A program made the translations under genes and the position numbers. Of a stretch of DNA of 6,829 bases, positions 1 to 5,764 are shown one piece after another; position 1 is the stretch's first letter, and every line of letters begins with the position of its first letter. Below the pieces are notes generated by a model. The model was not told the origin of the DNA and did no database searches. It saw only the letters and a list, made by a program, of their open reading frames with translations. The DNA is taken from positions 1-6,829 of the forward strand of contig CANMCL010000046.1 of assembly GCA_947496345.1 (NCBI GenBank), given 5' to 3'. Origin of the DNA: Actinomycetota bacterium. Its GTDB lineage: Bacteria; Actinomycetota; Actinomycetes; Nanopelagicales; Nanopelagicaceae.

Positions 1-1681
1 AGAAGGTAAATCCACCTTGTTCATCAGTAGTTGCAGTTGCAACGCTCTTCCAAGCGCCAGCGGTGTACTTCATCAACGAGACTGTCGCTCCGGCACTTCT
101 TGGGCGTACTACACCCGAGATTGCAAACGGCGCTCCACTCTTCATTGTTGCTGGCGCGCTTAACGACATTGTTCGATCAATTTGAATTGCTATCTCATTA
201 CTTACCGATTCAGCACGCTCCCACGTTCCTTCAGTTGTTATTCGAACGCTGGTTGGTTTACCAAATAAAATTGGGACTGCAAATTTGCCATCAGCACCTG
301 TGTTTACCGTTCCAAGTAAGCGCCACGCAGCATCGCTAGCGCTCTTGCCTTCTATGCGAACCAGTAACGCTGGTACTGGAGTGGTGTCTTCCAGCGTTAC
401 TAATCCAGTCAAATTAATAGCGCGCGCATAAAGTGAAGATGTTTTATCTGTCGTTAACGTGCTCAACACCTTTGCAGGTGCAATGTTTATCGCGGTTTGG
501 CGGACCGAATCCATCGCTAACGGCTCTTCCATGCCAAGAGTCCAAGCGGTCATTCCACCAAGCTTGTATTTTGCAACTAAATCGGCGCGCATTTTATAAC
601 TCTGCGCATTTTGATACCAAGCAGTTCGTGTTGCAGTACAAACGGTTGAGAGACCGGCGGCAGTGGTTCCTTCATATGACTTTGTGTATGTGAAGGTTGC
701 TTCGCCATTTTTTGTATCAAACACTGGGGTTGTGTTGTAGCTAGCAGCAAGGGAGGCGGCATCGCGCATTACAAATGTCGCAGCTTTAGCACCGGCTTTA
801 ATTGCTTTGGCGAAGGGTGCTGGACACACTCCTTCTACTTTTGTTACCCAATCTCGACCAAAGCCTGCAACGCCAACATAAACTTTTGATGCCGGCATTA
901 TGGAAGTGGCATATGCAACTGTTTTTTCGGTCCACGCAATCGGGCCGATTGGTCCCACCTTTGCAACTGAATAGTCGTAAGTCATAATTCTTAAACGATC
1001 TATGTAGGGTGCAATTTGGGGCCAGGCATAAACGGTGTAGCCCTTCTGCCTTTCAGCGGGATTAAAGTTATAAGGCGTTGAAACAGATAACAATTTCTTA
1101 TTGGCGCGCAAAAGTATGGAGAGTTCTTTAACAAAAGCCGCCCAAAGTGGGGCGGTTTTTGCCCACGTTTTACTTCCATCAACGAATGCAAAGCCTTCAA
1201 AATCTAGATCAATTCCGTCAAAGTTATTCTTCACTACAAAATCAGAAATAGTCTGTGAAATCTTTGTGCGATTAGCTGCAGTTGCTAATAAGTTCGAGAG
1301 AACCAATTTATCCGTACCATCAGTAATTGTTGGAATTATCTGAAAACCTGCACTGCGCAGCGTTGCAAGTGGATTTGCAATGGGCACACTCGGATTTGCT
1401 GGAGCATATAAATCTGAAACAAATGTCGCTTTCGCTTGTGAATTGTATTTTAAGGTATACCAAAACGGCATAACTTCCTTTATGAGATCAGCGTTATTTA
1501 CAACTGCTGGAAGCGAGGTTTTAATTGACCAGTAAGGGATCCAACCAGTCAGAATTTTCCGCGGTTGGTTTGCACTGCTTGCAGGGTTGGATGTAAATAG
1601 AGTTAATAGAATGGCAAATAAAGCCACAGATGCAGTTAGAGATTTTCTATTTTTTAGGCGTTTTATTTTTGAGTCCGTCAT
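1..1681 (-). CDS. Secreted glycoside hydrolase family 18 protein (YaaH-like), 3' end outside window
   Basis: The frame stays open for 560 codons from the ATG at 1681 to the left edge, so the C-terminus is missing. Residues 1-37 look like a signal peptide: basic start (KIKRLKNRK), hydrophobic core around 15-30, and SSA before a likely cut after residue 37. The GH18 barrel covers about 43-400. It has GWIPYW near 46-51, the catalytic motif DGIDLDFE at 155-162 (D158, D160, acid E162 all present), MTYDY at 233-237, GVAGFGRDW at 270-278 and a GGMTAWTLG strand-8 motif at 375-383. This family hydrolyses GlcNAc-containing glycans such as chitin or peptidoglycan; the substrate here cannot be read from sequence. 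After the barrel come two beta-sandwich-like segments (about 403-501 and 503 onward) with a G-V ... W ... DG/G-F pattern, perhaps Ig-like wall- or sugar-binding repeats. The ATG at 1681 was chosen because it gives a complete signal peptide. It lies inside the preceding DUF3039 gene (35-base overlap) and lacks a good Shine-Dalgarno, so coupled translation is likely. Confidence is high for GH18, low for substrate. Confidence 0.9.
   Translation of the reverse strand, partial: MTDSKIKRLKNRKSLTASVALFAILLTLFTSNPASSANQPRKILTGWIPYWSIKTSLPAVVNNADLIKEVMPFWYTLKYNSQAKATFVSDLYAPANPSVPIANPLATLRSAGFQIIPTITDGTDKLVLSNLLATAANRTKISQTISDFVVKNNFDGIDLDFEGFAFVDGSKTWAKTAPLWAAFVKELSILLRANKKLLSVSTPYNFNPAERQKGYTVYAWPQIAPYIDRLRIMTYDYSVAKVGPIGPIAWTEKTVAYATSIMPASKVYVGVAGFGRDWVTKVEGVCPAPFAKAIKAGAKAATFVMRDAASLAASYNTTPVFDTKNGEATFTYTKSYEGTTAAGLSTVCTATRTAWYQNAQSYKMRADLVAKYKLGGMTAWTLGMEEPLAMDSVRQTAINIAPAKVLSTLTTDKTSSLYARAINLTGLVTLEDTTPVPALLVRIEGKSASDAAWRLLGTVNTGADGKFAVPILFGKPTSVRITTEGTWERAESVSNEIAIQIDRTMSLSAPATMKSGAPFAISGVVRPRSAGATVSLMKYTAGAWKSVATATTDEQGGFTF
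1132..1161. other. Strong terminator-like hairpin inside the GH18 coding region
   Basis: Bases 1132-1143 pair with 1150-1161 around a 6-base loop (1144-1149). The core CCGCCC/GGGCGG is flanked by a run of A on one side and T on the other. Read as plus-strand RNA the stem is 12 bp with one G-U pair. Read as the GH18 mRNA there is one A-C mismatch next to the GC core, and the 3' arm ends in C then TTTT, which resembles an intrinsic terminator. It encodes about residues 174-183, shortly after the catalytic motif. It may be chance imposed by the codons (Thr-Ala-Pro ... Trp-Ala-Ala) or may act as a partial attenuator. The structure is seen directly; any function is unproven. Confidence 0.45.
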
Positions 1682-1916
1682 AGATTTCTTTACACACTGG
1701 GCAGACTGGATATTTCTCAGGATCACGCGATGGGATCCACTTCTTGCCACATAGAGCTCGTACCGATTTGCCGGTCACTGCAGATTCAACGACCTTTTCT
1801 TTCTTCACATAATGGGAGAAGCGATCATGCCCACCATCGTCATCTTGTAATTCCGGGCGGGTAAGTAGGTCGGTATCTCCTTCTAAACCAGGAGAGTTTT
1901 TACGAAAAATACCCAT
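1647..1916 (-). CDS. DUF3039 family protein, small putative zinc-binding protein
   Basis: This is an 89-residue protein recognised as DUF3039 from its central segment: LTRPELQDDDGGHDRFSHY (residues 18-36), then an ALCGKKW element (54-60) and CPVC (72-75). C56, C72 and C75, with H30 or H35, are spaced like a zinc-ribbon ligand set, so metal binding is plausible but not shown. The N-terminus is acidic and polar, the C-terminus lysine-rich, and there is no signal peptide or membrane segment, so it should be cytoplasmic. The molecular function of the family is not known to me; it is mostly found in actinobacteria. The ATG at 1916 lies 7 bases after a TATCCT hexamer with no Shine-Dalgarno between them, suggesting a leaderless or nearly leaderless transcript. 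Its 3' end overlaps the start of the GH18 gene, so both are probably on one mRNA. Confidence is high in the family and low on role. Confidence 0.9.
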   Translation of the reverse strand: MGIFRKNSPGLEGDTDLLTRPELQDDDGGHDRFSHYVKKEKVVESAVTGKSVRALCGKKWIPSRDPEKYPVCPVCKEIYDGLKNKTPKK

Positions 1917-1923
1917 GCCCGAA

Positions 1924-1929
1924 AGGATA
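1924..1929 (-). promoter_or_regulatory. Predicted -10 box for the DUF3039-GH18 unit (TATCCT)
   Basis: On the minus strand TATCCT (TANNNT type) ends 7 bases before the DUF3039 ATG, which would place transcription start at or one base before the start codon. No convincing -35 element was seen. It sits in the same 36-base gap as the argF promoter, facing the opposite way, so the two promoters are nearly back to back. Confidence 0.5.
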
Positions 1930-1940
1930 GTGGTTGCAGG

Positions 1941-1946
1941 TAGAAT
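1941..1946 (+). promoter_or_regulatory. Predicted -10 box for argF (TAGAAT), leaderless arrangement
   Basis: TAGAAT differs from the TATAAT consensus at one base and ends exactly 6 bases before the argF ATG at 1953. This puts the expected transcription start on the A of the start codon. The same hexamer at the same distance precedes trhO in this window. A weak AGGTAG (1938-1943) could instead act as a ribosome binding site with 9-base spacing, so a leadered transcript from further upstream is not excluded. No arginine-repressor-like palindrome was seen in the gap. Confidence 0.55.
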
Positions 1947-1952
1947 TTGAAG

Positions 1953-2891
1953 ATGAAGGACTTGCTACGCACCGCTGATTTATCGCGCGCTGATGTCGAT
2001 TTGCTTCTCGATACCGCGGCCGACTTTGCGAAGAATCCATTGCGCTCCAAAGATGCGTTAGCTCACAAAAGCGTTGCAATTTATATGACTAAGCCTTCAA
2101 CTCGTACCAGACTTTCATCAGAGACCGCAGTTGCTCATCTTGGCGGTACTCCAATTTTTATTAGAGGCGACGAGTTACAACTTGGTCGCGGTGAAACAAT
2201 TGCCGATACTGCGAGAATTATTAGCGGTTACTGTGAGGCTTTAATTATTCGTACTTTTGCACAATCCGATGTTGACGAGCTCGGTGCAAGCGCATCAATT
2301 CCGGTGATAAACGCTTTAACTGATGATGATCATCCAACTCAATTGCTGGCTGATTGGTTAACAATTCGCGAAACATTTGGCAGCGATGTTAAGGACCGTA
2401 AATTTGTTTACTTAGGTGACGGCAATAATATGTCGCATGCTTGGTTAACTATGGGCGCAATAATGGGAGCGCACGTGGTTGCAGCAACTCCATCTGGTAA
2501 ATGGTCACCAAATTCTGATGTCATTGCGAAAGCGCAAGCGATTGCAAAGAAGACTGGTGCAACCATTGAAGTAACAAATGATCCAGAAGCTGCCGCGAAA
2601 GATGCGAGCGCGCTCTACACAGATGTCTGGATGTCTATGGGAGATCCCGAGTCAGAGCGCGCCGAGAAAATTAAAGTGCTGGCACCTTTTGCAATTACCG
2701 ACGCCTTAATGTCACTAACTACAAGTGATTCCATATTTATGCACTGCCTGCCAGCGCATCGAGGCGAAGAAGTGGCCGCCTCCGTGATCGATGGGCCGAA
2801 ATCTGTAATCTGGCGCGAGGCTTATCACCGCCGCACAACTATTCAAGCGCTCCTGTATCACCTCACTCGTGGTGAACTCGCAGGGAATTAA
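1953..2891 (+). CDS. argF: Ornithine carbamoyltransferase
   Basis: The 312-residue protein has the usual length for a cytoplasmic OTCase, which makes citrulline from ornithine and carbamoyl phosphate in arginine synthesis. Visible motifs are the carbamoyl-phosphate loop STRTR at 49-53, ELQLGRGET at 74-82, R100, HPTQ at 127-130, DGNN at 156-159, the ornithine-binding DVWMSMG at 224-230 and HCLP at 264-267. The SMG loop favours ornithine as substrate rather than putrescine or the acetyl/succinyl-ornithine relatives. The ATG at 1953 was preferred over a TTG at 1947 because of its 6-base distance to the TAGAAT box and usual family start; the TTG would add two residues. Two departures from family consensus are seen: STRTRLSSE where SFE is usual, and a C-terminal EAYHRR-TTIQ (289-298) where EAENR-HAQK is usual. 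The likely phosphate-contacting arginine (R293) is kept. The gene stands apart from other arg genes here; a catabolic (arcB) role cannot be excluded. Confidence 0.94.
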   Translation: MKDLLRTADLSRADVDLLLDTAADFAKNPLRSKDALAHKSVAIYMTKPSTRTRLSSETAVAHLGGTPIFIRGDELQLGRGETIADTARIISGYCEALIIRTFAQSDVDELGASASIPVINALTDDDHPTQLLADWLTIRETFGSDVKDRKFVYLGDGNNMSHAWLTMGAIMGAHVVAATPSGKWSPNSDVIAKAQAIAKKTGATIEVTNDPEAAAKDASALYTDVWMSMGDPESERAEKIKVLAPFAITDALMSLTTSDSIFMHCLPAHRGEEVAASVIDGPKSVIWREAYHRRTTIQALLYHLTRGELAGN

Positions 2892-2900
2892 TTCTGCAAG

Positions 2901-2906
2901 TAAGGT
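2901..2906 (+). promoter_or_regulatory. Possible -10 box or weak Shine-Dalgarno before pntAA (TAAGGT)
   Basis: The 21-base gap between argF and pntAA contains TAAGGT ending 6 bases before the pntAA ATG. It fits the leaderless -10 pattern seen at argF and trhO, but the AAGG inside it (7 bases from the ATG) could equally be a ribosome binding site in an argF-pnt transcript. The sequence alone does not decide; both could apply. Confidence 0.35.
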
Positions 2907-2912
2907 TCGTCT

Positions 2913-4049
2913 ATGCGTGTAGCCGTCCCATTAGAGCGTAAAGAAGGTGAAAAGCGCGTTGCGCTTGTTCCCGACATCATCAATAAGTTAACCCGCCTTG
3001 GTTATGAAGTTGTAATTGAATCTGGCGCCGGTGATAATTCACAAGGAACCGATGCTGCTTATGCAGCAGCAGGTGCCAGCATTGTTAAAGGCGATGTGAT
3101 CGCCAGCGCAGATATCGTGCTTTCGGTTCAGCCGCTGACGCCAGCACAGATGGCAACCTTGAAAAAAGGCGCAGCAACAATTTCATTCCTTTCTACTGTC
3201 ACCGCGGTTGATTCAATTGAAGCGGCGGTTAAGGCGCAAGCAACCGCTTTCTCACTTGAACTTGTTCCGCGTATCTCCCGTGCGCAATCAATGGATGCCT
3301 TAACTTCGCAGGCACTTTGCGCGGGATATCGCGCGGTATTAGTCGGCGCGGAAATGTCACCACGTTTCTTCCCGCTATTGATGACAGCGGCCGGAACAGT
3401 TACTCCAGCACAGGTTTTGGTACTCGGCGCAGGCGTTGCAGGACTGCAAGCCATTGCAACTGCGCGACGTTTAGGCGCTGTGGTTTCGGCATACGATGTT
3501 CGCCCATCTTCAGCAGATGAAGTTAAATCAATGGGTGCAACATTTATTGAACTAGAACTTGAATCACTCGAGGGCGCAGGTGGTTATGCACGCGAGATGA
3601 CTGAAGAGCGCGCTGCAAAACAACGCGAACTCTTAACTCCTTACATTGCAAAATCACATGTGGTTATTACAACCGCAGCAGTTCCGGGCCGCACCGCACC
3701 ACGTTTGATGACACAAGCAATGATCGATTCGATGGAACCAGGCACCGTGATTGTTGACCTTGCTGCTGAAACTGGCGGCAACGTTGAAGGATCAAAGCCA
3801 GGTGAAGTTGTTGTTACCGCCGGCGGTGTTCGCATTTGGGGTGGCAAAGATGTGCCCAGCCAATTGCCATTCCACGCATCAAGCTTGTATTCACGTAACG
3901 TTGTAAACCTACTTACTCTCCTTACAACGCCCTCTAAAGATGGTGCACCAGTTGCGCTAAACCTAGATTTTGCAGATGAAATCATCAACGCTTCGGCGGT
4001 CACACATGCTGGCCAACGTCGCGACCCAAGTGCAGGAGGAGCCAAATAA
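2913..4049 (+). CDS. pntAA: NAD(P) transhydrogenase subunit alpha, part 1 (NAD-binding domain I)
   Basis: The 378-residue protein is domain I of proton-translocating transhydrogenase. It binds NAD(H) on the cytoplasmic side and passes hydride to NADP bound by PntB. It starts with the family N-terminus MRVAVPLERKEGEKRVALVP. It carries RISRAQSMDAL at 120-130, a Rossmann nucleotide loop GAGVAGLQA at 172-180 followed by YDVRP at 194-198, VDLAAETGGN at 281-290, and LPFHASSLYSRN at 318-329. No membrane segment follows domain I, so this is the split form in which the alpha membrane part is a separate gene (pntAB), unlike the fused E. coli PntA. Similar alanine dehydrogenase is excluded by the two following pnt genes and the absence of its typical features. 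The stop codon TAA overlaps the pntAB ATG by one base. The gene begins 21 bases after argF and may be cotranscribed with it. Confidence 0.96.
   Translation: MRVAVPLERKEGEKRVALVPDIINKLTRLGYEVVIESGAGDNSQGTDAAYAAAGASIVKGDVIASADIVLSVQPLTPAQMATLKKGAATISFLSTVTAVDSIEAAVKAQATAFSLELVPRISRAQSMDALTSQALCAGYRAVLVGAEMSPRFFPLLMTAAGTVTPAQVLVLGAGVAGLQAIATARRLGAVVSAYDVRPSSADEVKSMGATFIELELESLEGAGGYAREMTEERAAKQRELLTPYIAKSHVVITTAAVPGRTAPRLMTQAMIDSMEPGTVIVDLAAETGGNVEGSKPGEVVVTAGGVRIWGGKDVPSQLPFHASSLYSRNVVNLLTLLTTPSKDGAPVALNLDFADEIINASAVTHAGQRRDPSAGGAK
4034..4040 (+). promoter_or_regulatory. Strong ribosome binding site of pntAB (AGGAGGA)
   Basis: A near-perfect Shine-Dalgarno lies inside the last codons of pntAA, 8 bases before the pntAB ATG, and fixes that start. 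Its strength contrasts with the absence of such sites before the first genes of transcription units in this window. Confidence 0.88.
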
Positions 4050-4342
4050 TGGAAGCAATGGCGATCGTCTCCATCTTCGTTCTCGCAGTATTTGTGGGTT
4101 TTGAAGTTGTTTCTAAAGTCTCCTCAACGTTGCACACACCACTTATGTCTGGTGCAAATGCGATCCACGGCGTTATTTTGGTTGGCGCAATCATCGTTGC
4201 CGATCACAGCAAAACAAATCTCGAGCTTGGTCTTTCCCTTGCCGCCATTGTTCTCGCCACAATAAATATGGTCGGCGGCTTTGTTGTTACCGATCGCATG
4301 CTCGAAATGTTTAAAGGTAAGAAGAAGGGAGCAGATCAATGA
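4049..4342 (+). CDS. pntAB: NAD(P) transhydrogenase subunit alpha, part 2 (membrane part)
   Basis: This 97-residue membrane protein supplies the alpha-subunit helices of transhydrogenase domain II, through which protons pass. Three hydrophobic segments are visible, about 4-20, 36-52 and 60-80, matching the family. The conserved stretch LHTPLMSGANAIHGVI spans 29-43, and GGFVVTDRMLEMFK (76-89) closes the protein before a lysine-rich cytoplasmic tail. H40, in the second helix, is at the place where E. coli PntA has serine. In split enzymes such as that of Thermus a histidine here is thought to replace the beta-subunit proton-channel histidine, and PntB in this window indeed has Asn instead. Translation is probably coupled at both ends: TAATG with pntAA and ATGA with pntB. 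Confidence 0.95.
   Translation: MEAMAIVSIFVLAVFVGFEVVSKVSSTLHTPLMSGANAIHGVILVGAIIVADHSKTNLELGLSLAAIVLATINMVGGFVVTDRMLEMFKGKKKGADQ
4325..4331 (+). promoter_or_regulatory. Ribosome binding site of pntB (AAGGGAG)
   Basis: A purine-rich Shine-Dalgarno lies 7 bases before the pntB ATG, inside the lysine-coding tail of pntAB. It supports the start at 4339, which overlaps the pntAB stop as ATGA. Confidence 0.75.
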
Positions 4343-5748
4343 GCAGCACTCTGTATGACTTAATCGGACTTGCTGCCGGTGTCTGCTTCATTCTCGCTCT
4401 CAAAGGTTTATCTCATCCGAAGACCGCTCGTCGCGGAAATTTAATTGGTGCATTTGGTGCGACACTTGCAACGCTAGTTGTCTTCCTTTATGTAACTCCC
4501 CCACGTGACGGTTCAGCGGCGCATTCGCTTCCGCTCCACAACTTTTGGTGGATTATTGGTGCAATCGCAGTCGGTTTGATCATTGGCGTACCCGCGGCAC
4601 GAAAAGTCCAGATGACTCAGATGCCACAACTTGTTGCACTGTTTAATGGCGTTGGTGGTGGCGCAGCTGCACTCGTTGCAATCGTTGAGTATTTGAACTT
4701 AGGAAGCGATGCAACAACAGCAGAAGTAATCTTCACCGTCTTTACCGTTGTGGTTGGCTGCGTATCTTTCAGCGGTTCGATCATCACCTTTATGAAGTTG
4801 CAAGAGCTAATGACTACTCGTCCAGTTGTGTTTCCGGGCGGCCGCTTTGTAATCGCAGGAACTCTCGCGGCAGTACTTGGGGTATCCGGTTGGGTAGTTA
4901 CCGCACTTGGTACAACACCGCTTTTGGTCCTTGCTGCGCTCTCATTGTTATTCGGTATCTTGTTCGTTCTGCCGGTTGGTGGCGCAGATGTACCGATCGT
5001 TATCTCATTACTTAACGCCTTTACTGGTCTAACAGTTGCGGCTAGTGGTTATGTACTTAACTCAACGCTCTTGATCATCGCCGGAACACTTGTTGGTGCA
5101 TCTGGAACAATCTTGACGCGTTTGATGGCAGAGGCGATGGGACGTTCGCTATTTGGAACTTTGTTTGGCGCATTTACCGCTAAGCCACAAGATGTTGCAG
5201 CAGCTGGCGAAGAACGCCCAGTGCGTTCTGGTTCACCAGATGACGTTGCAATTCTCCTTAACTACGCACGTCGCGTAGTGATCGTTCCTGGTTTCGGACT
5301 TGCAGTTGCGCAAGCACAGCACACCGTGCGCGAACTTGCAGATTTGATGCTTTCAAAAGGTATCGATGTTGCCTACGGAATTCACCCAGTTGCCGGTCGT
5401 ATGCCTGGCCATATGAACGTTCTTCTCGCCGAAGCAAACGTTCCTTATGATCAATTAGCCGAAATGGATGAAGTAAATCCAACATTCGGTCAGACAGATG
5501 TTGCAATTGTTATCGGTGCAAATGACGTCGTAAACCCAGCAGCAAAGACCACACCTGGTTGCCCAATTTATGGAATGCCAATCTTGGAAGTATCAAATGC
5601 TTCTAACGTGATCTTCCTAAAGCGGTCAATGCGCCCAGGTTTTGCGGGTATCGAGAATGAACTTCTTTATGATCCAAAGACAATGTTGCTCTTTGGTGAT
5701 GCCAAGGCATCTCTTACAAAAGTTGTTAGCGCGCTTAAAGCTTTGTAG
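4339..5748 (+). CDS. pntB: NAD(P) transhydrogenase subunit beta (membrane domain and NADP-binding domain III)
   Basis: The 469-residue protein has the usual family length. Residues 1 to about 280 carry roughly nine hydrophobic segments (domain II). The first is at 5-22 and the last near 242-262; the conserved MTQMPQLVALFNGVGGGAAA lies at 92-111. Residues 300-469 form cytoplasmic domain III, which binds NADP(H). It shows PGFGLAVAQAQ at 317-327, GIHPVAGRMPGHMNVLLAEA at 347-366, GANDVVNPAA at 393-402, LKRS at 427-430 for the NADP phosphate, and LFGDAKAS at 451-458. With PntAA and PntAB it forms the complex that uses the proton gradient to reduce NADP with NADH. N103 occupies the place of the E. 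coli proton-channel histidine (His91). The gene ends 7 bases before the convergent trhO stop, and its last codons lie in a hairpin shared by both genes. Confidence 0.97.
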   Translation: MSSTLYDLIGLAAGVCFILALKGLSHPKTARRGNLIGAFGATLATLVVFLYVTPPRDGSAAHSLPLHNFWWIIGAIAVGLIIGVPAARKVQMTQMPQLVALFNGVGGGAAALVAIVEYLNLGSDATTAEVIFTVFTVVVGCVSFSGSIITFMKLQELMTTRPVVFPGGRFVIAGTLAAVLGVSGWVVTALGTTPLLVLAALSLLFGILFVLPVGGADVPIVISLLNAFTGLTVAASGYVLNSTLLIIAGTLVGASGTILTRLMAEAMGRSLFGTLFGAFTAKPQDVAAAGEERPVRSGSPDDVAILLNYARRVVIVPGFGLAVAQAQHTVRELADLMLSKGIDVAYGIHPVAGRMPGHMNVLLAEANVPYDQLAEMDEVNPTFGQTDVAIVIGANDVVNPAAKTTPGCPIYGMPILEVSNASNVIFLKRSMRPGFAGIENELLYDPKTMLLFGDAKASLTKVVSALKAL

Positions 5749-5764
5749 TTAAGTGCTAACCAAC
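5722..5764. terminator. Hairpin shared by the convergent ends of pntB and trhO, possible bidirectional terminator
   Basis: GTT-GTTAGC (5722-5730) pairs with GCTAAC-c-AAC (5755-5764), and inside it CTTAA (5734-5738) pairs with TTAAG (5749-5753), with a G-U pair adding one step. The 10-base loop includes the pntB stop codon, and the 3' arm covers the trhO stop. On the minus strand the stem is followed by TTTTGT (5721 downward), so it looks like an intrinsic terminator for trhO. On the plus strand no T run follows, so termination of the pnt mRNA by it is less certain. Confidence 0.55.

Noticed and set aside
31..1343. Several plus-strand and off-frame minus-strand open frames of 60-100 codons (for example 31-339, 433-693, 802-987, 1101-1343).
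   Set aside because: They all lie inside the continuous 560-codon GH18 frame, which has clear motifs and a signal peptide. Their own translations show no recognisable protein pattern.
1947..1952. TTG at 1947 as the argF start.
   Set aside because: It would add only two residues and sit 0 bases after the TAGAAT hexamer and 3 bases from the weak AGGTAG. The ATG at 1953 fits both signals and the family N-terminus better.
2892..2912. Possible terminator or attenuator between argF and pntAA.
   Set aside because: The 21-base gap holds no inverted repeat and no T run.
3053..3070. Inverted repeat GCTGCTTATGCAGC inside pntAA.
   Set aside because: It results from a run of alanine codons on either side of a tyrosine codon; the stem is short and no T run follows.
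3641..4045. A 134-codon minus-strand open frame opposite the end of pntAA, and a 108-codon one at 3128-3454.
   Set aside because: Both are antisense to a strongly conserved gene; the translations are low in sense and rich in Ala/Thr/Ser from reverse-read codons. No promoter or ribosome site supports them.
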